A stretch of DNA of 64,000 nt from an uncultured Bacillota bacterium (GCA_947426945.1 CANEFX010000007.1:36038-100037); one strand, 5' to 3'; positions 8,203 to 16,214 are shown, counted from the stretch's first letter. Made by a program: numbers and translations. The notes: a model not told the origin generated them from the letters alone.

Positions 8203-9216
8203 ATGGCATATTATTACGACAATCTGAAGCTGGACAAGGGGATGTACCGGGAGGCGGGCCGCTCCTTCAGCCAGGTGCTGGAGCGGGAGGACCCCAGCGA
8301 GCGGTACAGAGGCACCAGCCTGGAGGGGCTGGACGCCTTTCAGCGGCAGCTGAAGCGGTTTGATATCAAGGTGAAGGGGGAGGGCAGCGACCCGGTGGAG
8401 GCCTTCTTCCGCACCTCGGACACGGCGGTCCTTTTCCCTGAGTACATCGCCCGCACCGTGCGCCAGGGCATGGAGGAGGGGGATATCCTCCCCAACATCA
8501 CCGCGGCGGTCACGAAAATCGACGGGATGGATTACCGCTCCATCACCTCGGAGGCCGGAGGCGAGGAGAAAAAGCTGAAGCCGGTGAGCGAAGGGACGGC
8601 CATCCCCTCCACCACCATCAAGGTGCAGGCCAACCTGGTCAAGCTGAAAAAGCGGGGGCGGATGCTGGTGGCCAGCTATGAGGCGGTGCGCTTTCAGAAA
8701 CTGGATCTGTTCTCCGTCACCCTGCGGCAGATTGGCGCCCACATTGCCCGCACCCACCTGGAGGACGCGGTGGACGTGCTCATCAAGGGGGACGGCAACG
8801 AGAACGCCGCTGCCGTGACCACTGTCGCCGCGGGCAAAGCCCTGGATTACGACGCTTTGGTGGATTTCTGGGCCAAATTTGACCCCTATGTGATGAACAC
8901 GCTGCTGGTGTCGGGCGACGTGATGCTCCAGCTGCTCAAGCTGCCCGAGTTCCAGAATCCCCTCACCGGGCTGAACTTCCAGGGCACCGGCAAGCTGACC
9001 ACCCCGCTGGGGGCCGCCCTGCTGCGCACCGGCGTGTTGCCCGCCAAGACCGCCGTGGGCCTGGACCGGCGCTTTGCCTTGGAGATGGTCCGGAGCGGCG
9101 ACGTGACGGTGGAGTATGACAAGCTTATCGACCGGCAGCTGGAGCGGGCGGCCATCACCACCATCAGCGGCTTTGCCAAGGTGTTTACCCAGGCCAGCCG
9201 GGTGCTGAAGGTGTGA
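8203..9216 (+). CDS. Major capsid protein, HK97 fold (putative)
   Basis: 337 residues. Position after the protease, size and sequence fit an HK97-fold shell protein. There is an N-arm (1-75), then FFRTSDTAVLFPEYIARTVRQGMEEGDILPNITA, and a central domain with the strand pattern KLKKRGRMLVASYEAVRF. The segment VMNTLLVSGDVMLQLLKLPEF and the C-terminal DRRFALEMVRSGDVTVEYDKLIDRQLERAAITTISGFA match the usual P- and A-domain layout. The ribosome site is AGGAGGAATGAAAT. As the most abundant product it may need the extra leader upstream. Confidence 0.82.
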   Translation: MAYYYDNLKLDKGMYREAGRSFSQVLEREDPSERYRGTSLEGLDAFQRQLKRFDIKVKGEGSDPVEAFFRTSDTAVLFPEYIARTVRQGMEEGDILPNITAAVTKIDGMDYRSITSEAGGEEKKLKPVSEGTAIPSTTIKVQANLVKLKKRGRMLVASYEAVRFQKLDLFSVTLRQIGAHIARTHLEDAVDVLIKGDGNENAAAVTTVAAGKALDYDALVDFWAKFDPYVMNTLLVSGDVMLQLLKLPEFQNPLTGLNFQGTGKLTTPLGAALLRTGVLPAKTAVGLDRRFALEMVRSGDVTVEYDKLIDRQLERAAITTISGFAKVFTQASRVLKV

Positions 9217-9217
9217 G

Positions 9218-9583
9218 ATGACACAGGAAATTTTAGCCCTGTGCCGGGCGATGGGGGCCGCTGAGGACCAGGAGGAGCTGCTGCTCCCCCTGGTCCTGGC
9301 CGCCGAGGAGCAGCTGGCCCGGCGGCTGAAGGAGGGAACGGCCCCCGAGGACTGCGGGACGGCATTTCCCCTGGCCGCGGCCATGGCGGCGATGGACCGG
9401 CTGTCCGGCGTGACGAGCGGCGGGAGCGCCGGGGAGGTGACCTCCTTTACCGCCGGGGATCTGACCATCCGGAGACAGGCCGGAAGCGGCCGGCGCGGAA
9501 AGGGCCTGTCCGGCCGGGCGGAGGAGCTGCTGGCTCCCTGGCTGGAGGACAGGGGATTTGTATTTCAGGGGGTGAAGGGATGA
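9218..9583 (+). CDS. Head-tail connector-like protein (gp6-type, putative)
   Basis: 121 residues starting 1 nt after the capsid stop. Mostly alpha-helical: EILALCRAMGAAEDQEELLLPLVLAAEEQLARRL, a short Ala-rich helix AAAMAAMDRLSGV, then a basic linker and C-terminal LAPWLEDRGFVFQGV. Small helical proteins directly after the capsid gene usually form the adaptor ring below the portal. No diagnostic motif is visible, so the call depends on position, size and predicted helices. Confidence 0.5.
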   Translation: MTQEILALCRAMGAAEDQEELLLPLVLAAEEQLARRLKEGTAPEDCGTAFPLAAAMAAMDRLSGVTSGGSAGEVTSFTAGDLTIRRQAGSGRRGKGLSGRAEELLAPWLEDRGFVFQGVKG

Positions 9584-9900
9584 TGGAGCGGCTGTGGGCC
9601 GATATTCTGGCCCGCTTTGGGCAGGACGTGGTTCTGCGGGGAGAGGAGACGGTCTTTTGCCGGGCCATGGTCCAGCCCTGGCTGGACCGGGAGAGCGAGC
9701 AGGAGACCGCCTCCCCCCTGGGGCGGGGGCGGCGGGACCGGTTCCGCTATCTGGGCCCCGCCGGACATCCCCTGGACCTGGACACTCTTGTGGAGTGGAA
9801 AGACGGGGAGTACCGGGTGGGGAGCGCCCACCTGGTGGGGGAGGGAATCTGCCCCCACTGGAGGGCTGTGCTCTATCCCAGAGAGGAAGTGTTGCCGTGA
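9580..9900 (+). CDS. Head closure / stopper-like protein (putative)
   Basis: 106 residues, overlapping the previous gene by 4 nt (ATGA). Predicted beta-rich: FGQDVVLRGEETVFCRAMVQPW, then LDTLVEWKDGEYRVGSAHLVGEG and WRAVLYPREEVLP. This matches the size and fold class of the neck proteins that follow the adaptor in PBSX-like and SPP1-like clusters. A second in-frame ATG lies 3 nt downstream. Function is inferred from gene order. Confidence 0.45.
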   Translation: MMERLWADILARFGQDVVLRGEETVFCRAMVQPWLDRESEQETASPLGRGRRDRFRYLGPAGHPLDLDTLVEWKDGEYRVGSAHLVGEGICPHWRAVLYPREEVLP

Positions 9901-10400
9901 GCGTAGGAGTGGAAAAAATCAGACGAAAAATGGCGGACTATCTCAACGGCCAGGGCGTTCCCGCCGTGACCGCCTTTCCGGCGGCCCTCCGGCGGGAGGA
10001 GACGGCTCCTGTGGCGGTGGTATCCCTCCGGGGGTGCAGGACCGGGAGCTCCGGCTTTCAGAATTACCTGGGGGACCGGTATCTGGAGGAGACGGGCCGC
10101 TGGGAGGAGCGGTACGGCCACCGGGCCGAGCTCACCTTCGGTCTGGACCTCTACGCCCCGGAGCGGGGGGACGGAGAGGCTTTGCAGCGGGCCTTTGACG
10201 CCCTGGCCGGAGCCCTGCTCACCGGCGGACCGGAGGGTATGGAGCTGAAGGAGCTGTCCTGCGGGGAGACCGTCCGGGACGGGGACAGCCGGAGGCTGAA
10301 ACGGCCTGTGGCGGCCGTCTTTACCCTTTATCTTACCGCCGCAGTGGATGCCGGCGGCGTATTTACCGATTTTGAATTGCGAGGTGTGGCAAAAGCATGA
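9897..10400 (+). CDS. Tail-completion / terminator-like protein (putative)
   Basis: 167 residues from a GTG start that overlaps the preceding stop (GTGA), with AGAGGA upstream. The sequence has an N-terminal helix VEKIRRKMADYLNGQGVPAV, a beta strand PVAVVSLRG, and RAELTFGLDLYAPERGDGEALQRAFDALAGALL, ending VAAVFTLYLTAAV. This is the pattern of tail terminator proteins that cap the tail tube (XkdJ-like in position). It sits immediately before the sheath gene and overlaps it by 4 nt. No motif proves the role. Confidence 0.45.
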   Translation: MSVGVEKIRRKMADYLNGQGVPAVTAFPAALRREETAPVAVVSLRGCRTGSSGFQNYLGDRYLEETGRWEERYGHRAELTFGLDLYAPERGDGEALQRAFDALAGALLTGGPEGMELKELSCGETVRDGDSRRLKRPVAAVFTLYLTAAVDAGGVFTDFELRGVAKA

Positions 10401-11455
10401 GTATTACCGTACATCAGCGCCCGGGAGTCTACTCCTCCTACGACGCGTCAGGCCTGGTCAGCGGCAGCGATACCGGCCGGCTGGTGGGACTTGCGGGCAT
10501 CAACACAAAGGCCCCGGCGGGAAAGGTGCAGATGGTTACCAGCTATGACCAGGCGGTCACCCTGTTTGGCAGCCAGGGGGACGAGGGCATGGCGGAGCTG
10601 ATCCGCCTGGCCCTGAAAAACGGGGCCTCCGGCGTGGCGGCGGTTCCGCTGGGGAGTGCGGAGGGCTATGAGGCGGCCTTCGCCGCGATCGCCGAGGTGG
10701 AGGATATCGCGCTGGTAATCTGTGACAGCACCGATCTGGCGGTGCAGAAGAAGCTGCGCAGCAGCGTTGCGGAGGCCTCCGGCCAGCGCAGGGAGCGGCT
10801 GTGCGTGGCGGCAGGGGCCAAAAATGAGAGTGTGGAGCAGCTGATTGCCCGGGCCAGGGAGCTCAACCACGAGCGGGTGATATTGGTGGCCCCCGGCGGC
10901 GTGGACGGCGGGGGGCAGCCGGTCTCCGGACTGGGGCCGGCCGCCGCCGTGGCCGGGGCCGTGGCCGGGGAGAAGGACCCGGCCGTCCCCCTTGGGGGCG
11001 CGGAGCTGAAGGGGCTGAACGGCCTGTCCGCCCGACTGGGGGACAGGGATATCGACCTGCTGGTCCTGGGGGGCGTGACACCGCTGGAGAGCCTGGGCGG
11101 TGTGGTCAGCGTGGTGAGAGGAGTGACCACCCGCACCACCACGGGGGGCGCACCCGACGCCGCATGGCGGGACCTGTCCGCAATCCGGGTGGTGGACGAC
11201 ATCATTCCCGGACTGCGCAATGCCCTGCGGGCCAGGTTCCGCCGGGCCAAGAACACCCCGCAGAGCCGGGGGGCCATTCGCTCCCAGGTGGTGCTGGAGC
11301 TGGAAAACAAGCTGGCCCGGGAGATCATCACCGGCTACGACGGAGTGAGCGTCTCCGCCGACAGCGAGGACCCCACCCGGTGTCTGGTGGATTTCTCCTT
11401 TGCCGTGGCCCACGGCCTGAACCAGATCTGGCTGACGGCGCACATTACCGTTTAA
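10397..11455 (+). CDS. Contractile tail sheath protein
   Basis: 352 residues, XkdK-like. The N-terminus MSITVHQRPGVYSSYDA, followed by RLVGLAGINTKAPAGKV, is typical of sheath subunits (PGVY motif). The middle has the alternating strands AVPLG...ALVICDS...RVILVAPGG, and the C-terminus ends AREIITGYDGVSVSADSEDPTRCLVDFSFAVAHGLNQIWLTAHITV, the conserved sheath C-terminal domain. The protein forms the contractile outer layer of a myovirus-like tail, and its presence excludes a siphovirus-type tail. Shorter than many phage sheaths, close to PBSX-like ones. Confidence 0.88.
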   Translation: MSITVHQRPGVYSSYDASGLVSGSDTGRLVGLAGINTKAPAGKVQMVTSYDQAVTLFGSQGDEGMAELIRLALKNGASGVAAVPLGSAEGYEAAFAAIAEVEDIALVICDSTDLAVQKKLRSSVAEASGQRRERLCVAAGAKNESVEQLIARARELNHERVILVAPGGVDGGGQPVSGLGPAAAVAGAVAGEKDPAVPLGGAELKGLNGLSARLGDRDIDLLVLGGVTPLESLGGVVSVVRGVTTRTTTGGAPDAAWRDLSAIRVVDDIIPGLRNALRARFRRAKNTPQSRGAIRSQVVLELENKLAREIITGYDGVSVSADSEDPTRCLVDFSFAVAHGLNQIWLTAHITV

Positions 11456-11467
11456 GGAGGCAAGACG

Positions 11468-11857
11468 ATGAGCATTCCAGGATTTCCTACCAGCAGCGAC
11501 ATCTATCTGGAGGCGGATGGCATGCGGGTGGCGGTAGTGCAGAGTTACGCAGCCAGGACCGCCAAGAGCAGCGTGGCGGTGGAGGCATTCGGAGAGTCGG
11601 AGCCGGTGGCCACCTCTCCCGGTCAGGCCAGCCATGTGATCGAGCTGAGCCGGCTGTACGCCACCGACCAGGCCATTCGGGACGGCCTGAATTTTTATGA
11701 GATGAAGGACTTCTCCCTGGTAATCTGCAAGCCGGACCGGAAGGTGATCTACTCGGGCTGTCAGTGGAGCTCCATCCAGGAGAGCGCCAGCATCGGAAGT
11801 ATGGTGCTGGAGAAGGTCTCGCTGGTGGCCTCCCGGCGCATTGAGGTACAGACATGA
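11468..11857 (+). CDS. Tail tube protein
   Basis: 129 residues with ribosome site AAGGAGG. XkdM-like: N-terminal MSIPGFPTSSDIYLEADGMRVAVVQSYAART, then SVAVEAFGESEPVATSPGQASHVIELSRLY and ICKPDRKVIYSGCQWSSIQE, a beta-rich pattern of tube subunits. It follows the sheath gene directly, as in contractile phages and tailocins. Forms the inner rigid tube that is driven through the target envelope when the sheath contracts. Confidence 0.78.
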   Translation: MSIPGFPTSSDIYLEADGMRVAVVQSYAARTAKSSVAVEAFGESEPVATSPGQASHVIELSRLYATDQAIRDGLNFYEMKDFSLVICKPDRKVIYSGCQWSSIQESASIGSMVLEKVSLVASRRIEVQT

Positions 11858-12276
11858 CCGGGGTGCAGGACGGATGGACCCTGCGGGCCCTGCCGGCGCT
11901 GGAGCTGCTTCAGGCCCGAAGAGAGGCAGCGGAGCTGGCGGCGGACAGGCGGGAGCGGGCGCTGTGCGCCAACGCCTGCCTTCTGGCCAGGGCGCTGGCG
12001 GATCAGGAGAGCGGAGAGTCCGTGTTCCCGGACGGCAGGGCGGTGCTGGCCGGACTGACGGCAGAGGAGATCGGCGATCTGGCCGCCCGGTGGAGCGCTT
12101 TCCGCCGGGAGAGGGACCCGGTGCTGGCCCGGCTGTGTCCCGGCTGCCGGAGCAGAGTGCTGGAGGAGGGATGTCCGGTGTGCGGCCGGGAAAAAAGCGG
12201 AGAAGAGGAGATTGTAAACCCCTCATTTGACATGGGACGGTTCTCCGAGCTGAGAGGGGGAGGAAACGCTGACTGA
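11854..12276 (+). CDS. Tail assembly chaperone (G-type) with zinc-ribbon-like Cys cluster
   Basis: 140 residues, overlapping the tube gene by 4 nt. Helical N-terminal part (LELLQARREAAELAADRRERALCANACLLARALAD) and the segment LTAEEIGDLAARWSAF match XkdN-type chaperones, which keep the tape measure soluble during tail assembly. Unusual: CPGC and CPVC, nine residues apart, look like a zinc knuckle and occur late in the protein (about 103-117). Near the 3' end, GGGGG at 12256-12260 precedes a second open frame without its own good start, as expected for a G/GT frameshift pair. Confidence 0.6.
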   Translation: MTGVQDGWTLRALPALELLQARREAAELAADRRERALCANACLLARALADQESGESVFPDGRAVLAGLTAEEIGDLAARWSAFRRERDPVLARLCPGCRSRVLEEGCPVCGREKSGEEEIVNPSFDMGRFSELRGGGNAD

Positions 12277-12811
12277 CTATCTGGAGGAGGCCCTGGAGGG
12301 GCTGGAGAGTATAATAAGGCGGCTGTGCAGGTCCGAGTCATCTGTAGAGGACAGAGAGAGAAATGTGTTGAATTCTTTATATGCTGAAAAGGAACAGATA
12401 TATTCAGCGGGAAAAAACCGAAACGTATCCAAAAATTTAAATAAGGTTTACCTGCCGGATTTTTCTATAAACCAAAATTTAAATAAAGTTTACAATTTGA
12501 ATGAAAAAAGAATTTTCCGGCAGGGAGAGGCCGGACCCGGGGACGTGGGCAGGGCGGCTGTCCGGCAGCCGGAGCCGCAGGAGGCGCCCGCCGGCGGAGC
12601 CTGGGGCGAAAACAGAGATTTGGGTTTTCCGTCCGGACCCTCTGTGGCGGAGCGGATGGCGGGGCTCGAAGGAGCGGATCGGGCGGCGGAGAGCGTCCCC
12701 GCGGCCGTCCTGCCGGCGGCGTCCGGAGAGGGGATAGAGTGGGCGGAGCAGGCCGACCGGGCCTTCCGCAGGGACAGCCGCCGGTATGACGGGGGGTTCT
12801 ATTTGTACTGA
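12254..12811 (+). CDS. Frame-shifted downstream ORF (T-type extension or vestigial tape-measure)
   Basis: Open from 12254 in the +1 (equivalently -2) frame relative to the chaperone. It reads LTDYLEEALEGLESIIRRL before any ATG, GTG or TTG; the first standard start is the GTG at 12365 (148 residues from there), which has no clear ribosome site. The AT-rich middle encodes a duplicated NLNKVY motif. The C-terminal 80 residues are Ala/Gly/Glu-rich and end RRYDGGFYLY. A tape-measure gene of more than 1.5 kb is expected here in PBSX-like clusters. This could be the T half of a G/GT pair, a very short tape measure, or a remnant; the sequence does not decide. Confidence 0.45.
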   Translation, partial: EGEETLTDYLEEALEGLESIIRRLCRSESSVEDRERNVLNSLYAEKEQIYSAGKNRNVSKNLNKVYLPDFSINQNLNKVYNLNEKRIFRQGEAGPGDVGRAAVRQPEPQEAPAGGAWGENRDLGFPSGPSVAERMAGLEGADRAAESVPAAVLPAASGEGIEWAEQADRAFRRDSRRYDGGFYLY

Positions 12812-12824
12812 GGAGGGAAAGCTG

Positions 12825-13412
12825 ATGGATCTGTCGCCCATGCGCTATAAGGGCTATACCTGGCCCCATAACCCCAGAATATACTCCATTGATTTTCAGC
12901 GGGCTGTTGCGGTGCACAAAATCCCTTTCGGCCGTTACCAGCTCCAGGACCTGGGGATGGAGCACCGGGTGATGAAGGGGGCGGGCGAGTTTGTGGGAGA
13001 GGGGGCCTATGCCGAATTTCAGAAGCTGGCCTGTCTGTTCTATGAGGGAGGGACAGGCCTGCTGGTCCATCCCCTGTGGCAGGCGGCGGACGCCTATTTT
13101 GTAGCCCTGCGGCTGGAGCAGACCCCCAGGCCCGGCTATGTGCGGTACTCCTTTGCGTTTTGGGAGGAGGCCGTGCGCTATCGGGGGGTGGCGGAGAGAG
13201 CGGCTGAACATGTGGCGGCGGCCGTCCGGGGCGCGGCGGAGGAGCCGGCCCGGACCGCCGCCCGGGCCGGGTATCACCGGGTGGCGAAGGGGGATACCCT
13301 GTGGGGGATTTCCAGGCGCTACGAGGTGGGGCTGAAGGAGCTGATTGCCCTGAATCCCCAGATTAAAAATCCCAATCTGATCTATGTGGGACAGGAGGTG
13401 CGGGTGCGTTGA
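12825..13412 (+). CDS. LysM tail protein (XkdP-like)
   Basis: 195 residues. Start ATG 12825, 7 nt after GAGGAGGG. The first 120 residues (MDLSPMRYKGYTWPHNPRIYSIDFQRAVAV...) resemble the N-terminal domain of XkdP-type tail proteins. After an Ala/Glu/Arg-rich linker, a C-terminal LysM motif follows: YHRVAKGDTLWGISRRYEVGLKELIALNP...PNLIYVGQEVRV. LysM binds glycan strands, so the protein probably sits near the tail tip and contacts peptidoglycan. It normally follows the tape-measure gene, which is missing here. Confidence 0.78.
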   Translation: MDLSPMRYKGYTWPHNPRIYSIDFQRAVAVHKIPFGRYQLQDLGMEHRVMKGAGEFVGEGAYAEFQKLACLFYEGGTGLLVHPLWQAADAYFVALRLEQTPRPGYVRYSFAFWEEAVRYRGVAERAAEHVAAAVRGAAEEPARTAARAGYHRVAKGDTLWGISRRYEVGLKELIALNPQIKNPNLIYVGQEVRVR

Positions 13413-14359
13413 CCGCCTATATGACCGACGCGGCCGGGGGAAGCTGGGTTCTGCCCGCGCCGCTGGCCTGGAGAATGGAGTACACCGCCGGGGTCCCCTG
13501 CGACAGCTTCTGGCTGCGCTGCGGCTGGGACACGGACAATTCGGTGAGGCCGGGGGAGTGGACGGGCTTTTGGGCGGGGCACCAGGGGGAGCGGGTGTTT
13601 ACCGGCGTGGTGGACGAGTGCGAGGCGTCGGTGAATGCCTCCGGCCGCCTGCTGGAGGTTTCCGGCCGGGGGATGGCGGCTCTGCTGCTGGATAACGAGG
13701 CCCTGGGGGAGGACTATCAGTCGGCCACCCAGGCGGACATCCTCCGGGACCATGTGACGCCCTATGGGATTGTCGCCGCACCGGGAGGGCGGCTGCCCCC
13801 GGTGTCCCGCTTCTCGGTAGCGGCCGGGAGCAGCGAGTGGTCGGTGGTCTATGATTTTGCCCGGTATTACGGCGGGGTATCCCCCCGGTTCGACCGGCAG
13901 GGGCGGCTGGTGCTGTCCGGCTGGGACGACGGGCGGGAGCGGGTGGTGGACGCCGCCGCCCCGGTGATCTCCATGGTCCGGCGGGACAGGCGCTACGGCG
14001 TGCTGTCTCAGGTGCTGGTGCGGGACCGCTGGAGCGGCCGGACGGAGCGGGTGGAAAACGCCGCCTTTTTAAAAGCCGGGGGCCGGGCCCGACGGGTGAT
14101 TACCATGCCGGCCCGGAGCAGCTATAAGGCCATGCGGTATTCCGGAAGGTTTCAGCTGGAGCGGTCGGCCTCAGAGCAGGAACGGGTGGAGATTACGCTG
14201 GGAGAGGCCTTCTGCATCTGGCCGGGGGACCTGGTGAGCGTGGAACGGAAGGACTGGGACTGGAACGGCCGCTACCGGGCCGCTCAGGTGACGGTGGGAA
14301 TGGACGCAGGCGGCTATTGGAGCCGCGTGGAGCTGGCCAGGCCGGATTTTGTGGTATGA
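13409..14359 (+). CDS. Baseplate hub protein (XkdQ / late-control gpD-like)
   Basis: 316 residues from TTG 13409, overlapping the LysM stop (TTGA) with AGGAGGTG 8 nt upstream. An alternative ATG lies at 13421. The hub-type pattern is visible: GVPCDSFWLRCGWDTDNS, ERVFTGVVDECEASVNASGRLLEVSGRGMAALLLDNEA, a SAAGSSEWSVVYDFARYYGG middle domain, and a C-terminal EITLGEAFCIWPGDLVSV...AAQVTVGMDAGGYWSRVEL. Such proteins join tube and spike at the distal end of contractile tails. Confidence 0.72.
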   Translation: MTAYMTDAAGGSWVLPAPLAWRMEYTAGVPCDSFWLRCGWDTDNSVRPGEWTGFWAGHQGERVFTGVVDECEASVNASGRLLEVSGRGMAALLLDNEALGEDYQSATQADILRDHVTPYGIVAAPGGRLPPVSRFSVAAGSSEWSVVYDFARYYGGVSPRFDRQGRLVLSGWDDGRERVVDAAAPVISMVRRDRRYGVLSQVLVRDRWSGRTERVENAAFLKAGGRARRVITMPARSSYKAMRYSGRFQLERSASEQERVEITLGEAFCIWPGDLVSVERKDWDWNGRYRAAQVTVGMDAGGYWSRVELARPDFVV

Positions 14360-14399
14360 TCCGGGCCGGGCGGCACAATGACGGGATGAGGTGAGAAAA

Positions 14400-14789
14400 G
14401 TGTGGACAGCGGAGCGAAATCGAAACCCGCGCGCCTGTGAGCCGGCGGCGGAGCTGGGGGCCGTGACCCTGGGCGGAGATCCGGCCGGGGTCAGCCTGGG
14501 GGGAGAGCGGCGGTGGATCAATGTGTACAGCCCCGGCGGCTACAGCTGGCGGCCCGCAGCGGGGGACCGGGTGCTGGTGCTCAAAACGGGAGCGGAGGGG
14601 GAGGTCCCCTGCCTGCTGGGTACGCCCCAGAGGGATACGGAGCTGGGACCCGGCGAGGTGCGGCTGAGAGGGGGAGAGAGCGCCATCCTTCTGGGCCGGG
14701 AGCGCCTGGAGCTGGAGGGGGAGCTGTATCTCAACGGCCGGCCGCTGCGGGACGTGATACGGGAGATTGTAAAGGCCTTGCTGTCATAA
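14400..14789 (+). CDS. Baseplate spike protein (gpV/gp45-like OB fold, putative)
   Basis: 129 residues. The GTG at 14400 is preferred because GAGGTG ends 6 nt before it; a GTG at 14391 lies inside that site. RRWINVYSPGGYSWRPAAGDRVLVLKTGAEGEVPCLLGTPQ reads like the OB-fold domain of baseplate assembly protein V. The tail GEVRLRGGESAILLGRERLELEGELYLNG has the short repeated strands of a beta-helical tip. This would be the membrane-piercing spike. In gene order it takes the XkdR position. Confidence 0.6.
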   Translation: MWTAERNRNPRACEPAAELGAVTLGGDPAGVSLGGERRWINVYSPGGYSWRPAAGDRVLVLKTGAEGEVPCLLGTPQRDTELGPGEVRLRGGESAILLGRERLELEGELYLNGRPLRDVIREIVKALLS

Positions 14790-14802
14790 GGAGGGGACGG
14801 AA

Positions 14803-15147
14803 ATGGAGTGGAAGCTGAGCCGGGGGGACTATGTGCCCGACGGCGCGGGCGGGCTGACCGCCCTGAGCGGAGGAGAGGAGCTGCTGGCCCGGGTGCTGTT
14901 CCGCCTGACCGCCCGGCGGGGGGCGCTGCCCTTTCTGCCTGAGCTGGGCAGCCGGCTGTATCTGCTGGGACGGGAGAGACCCTCCGCACGGCAGGCCCTG
15001 GCCGTCCAATATGTGACCGAGGCCCTCCGGGAGGAGGAGGGGCTGTCGGTACAGAGGGTGGAGCTGGCTGAGGACGGGGAAGCGGGCTGGCTGACCGTAT
15101 ATCTGGACTGGCGGGGGGAGGAGCTGACGGCCCGGCTCAGGGTGTAA
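14803..15147 (+). CDS. Baseplate wedge protein, gp25-like (XkdS/gpW-like)
   Basis: 114 residues behind AAGGAGGGG. LSGGEELLARVLFRLTARRGALPFLPELGSRLYLL matches the gp25-lysozyme-like fold used in contractile baseplates (conserved turn RGALPF.PELGSRL), followed by a C-terminal strand pair. Sits before the baseplate J gene, the normal order in PBSX, P2 and tailocins. Structural rather than enzymatic in this family. Confidence 0.72.
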   Translation: MEWKLSRGDYVPDGAGGLTALSGGEELLARVLFRLTARRGALPFLPELGSRLYLLGRERPSARQALAVQYVTEALREEEGLSVQRVELAEDGEAGWLTVYLDWRGEELTARLRV

Positions 15148-15158
15148 AGGAGATAAAA

Positions 15159-16214
15159 ATGAAAACTGCAGACGAGATTTATCAGGAGATGCTGGCCGGC
15201 TTCGGGGCACGGACGGGGCTGGAGCCCCGGGAGGGCTGCGACCTGTCCGCCCGGCTCTACGCCGCGGCCGCCCAGGTGTGCGCGCTGTATATTCAGGCGG
15301 ACTGGGTGGTCCGGCAGGCCTTTCCCCAGACGGCGGAGGGGGAATACCTGGATCTCCACGCCAGGCTGCGGGGACTGGAGCGCAAAAAGCCGGTGACCGC
15401 CCGGGGGACGGTGCGCTTCCGGGTGGAGGAGGCCTCCGACGTTCCCAGGAGCATCCCAAAGGGGACAGTGTGCATGACGGCGGGACTGATTCGCTTTGAG
15501 ACGGAGGAGGACGCCGCTCTGGCGGCAGGCGGGCTGACAGCTGACGTTCCGGTTCGGGCGCTGGAGGCCGGGGCGGCGGGCAATGTGGCCGCCGGGACCA
15601 TCGTGTCCATGGCGGTGGCGCCCATGGGGATCGCCGCCTGCTCCAACCTCCAGGCCTGCGCCGGAGGCGCGGACAGGGAGGAGGACGCTTCCCTGCGGGA
15701 GCGGGTGCTGGATACCTTTAAACGGCTGCCCAACGGGGCGAACGCCGCCTTTTATGAGAAGGAAGCCCTGTCCTTTGACCAGGTGGCCGCCGCGGCGGTG
15801 ATCTCCAGGCCCAGGGGGGTGGGGTCGGTGGACGTGGTGCCCGCCACGCTGGCCGGGGCGCCCGACGGGGCGCTGCTGAAGCAGCTCCAGGACTATTTTG
15901 AGCAGCGGCGGGAGATCGCCGTGGACGTGAAGGTGCGGGCGCCCGAAACGGTGACGGTGCATGTCCGGGTCCAGGTGAAGCCGGAGGAGGGACGGAACGG
16001 ACAGGAGGTGCTGGACCGGACGGCGGCGGCGGTCCGGGGCTGGTTTACTGGAAAGCTGCTGGGACAGGATATCCTGCTGGCCCGGTTGGGCCACCTGGTC
16101 TACAGCTGCGACGGGGTGGCCAATTACGAGATTCTCTCTCCGGCGGCGGATATTTCCGTGGCCAGGGACCGGCTGCCCGTGCTGGGGACGCTGAGCGTGG
16201 AGGCGAAAGCATGA
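15159..16214 (+). CDS. Baseplate J-like protein (XkdT)
   Basis: 351 residues behind AAAGGAG. Features of baseplate_J proteins: QADWVVRQAFPQTAEGEYLDLHARLRGLERKKPVTARGTVRF near the N-terminus, AGAAGNVAAGTIVSM in the middle, and RVLDTFKRLPNGANAAFYEKEALSFDQVAAAAVISRPRGVGSVDVVPA, the conserved RGxGSVDV block. The C-terminal EVLDRTAAAVRGWFTGKLLGQDILLARLGHLVY is also typical. Forms the wedge that transmits the contraction signal. Overlaps the next gene by 4 nt. Confidence 0.87.
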   Translation: MKTADEIYQEMLAGFGARTGLEPREGCDLSARLYAAAAQVCALYIQADWVVRQAFPQTAEGEYLDLHARLRGLERKKPVTARGTVRFRVEEASDVPRSIPKGTVCMTAGLIRFETEEDAALAAGGLTADVPVRALEAGAAGNVAAGTIVSMAVAPMGIAACSNLQACAGGADREEDASLRERVLDTFKRLPNGANAAFYEKEALSFDQVAAAAVISRPRGVGSVDVVPATLAGAPDGALLKQLQDYFEQRREIAVDVKVRAPETVTVHVRVQVKPEEGRNGQEVLDRTAAAVRGWFTGKLLGQDILLARLGHLVYSCDGVANYEILSPAADISVARDRLPVLGTLSVEAKA

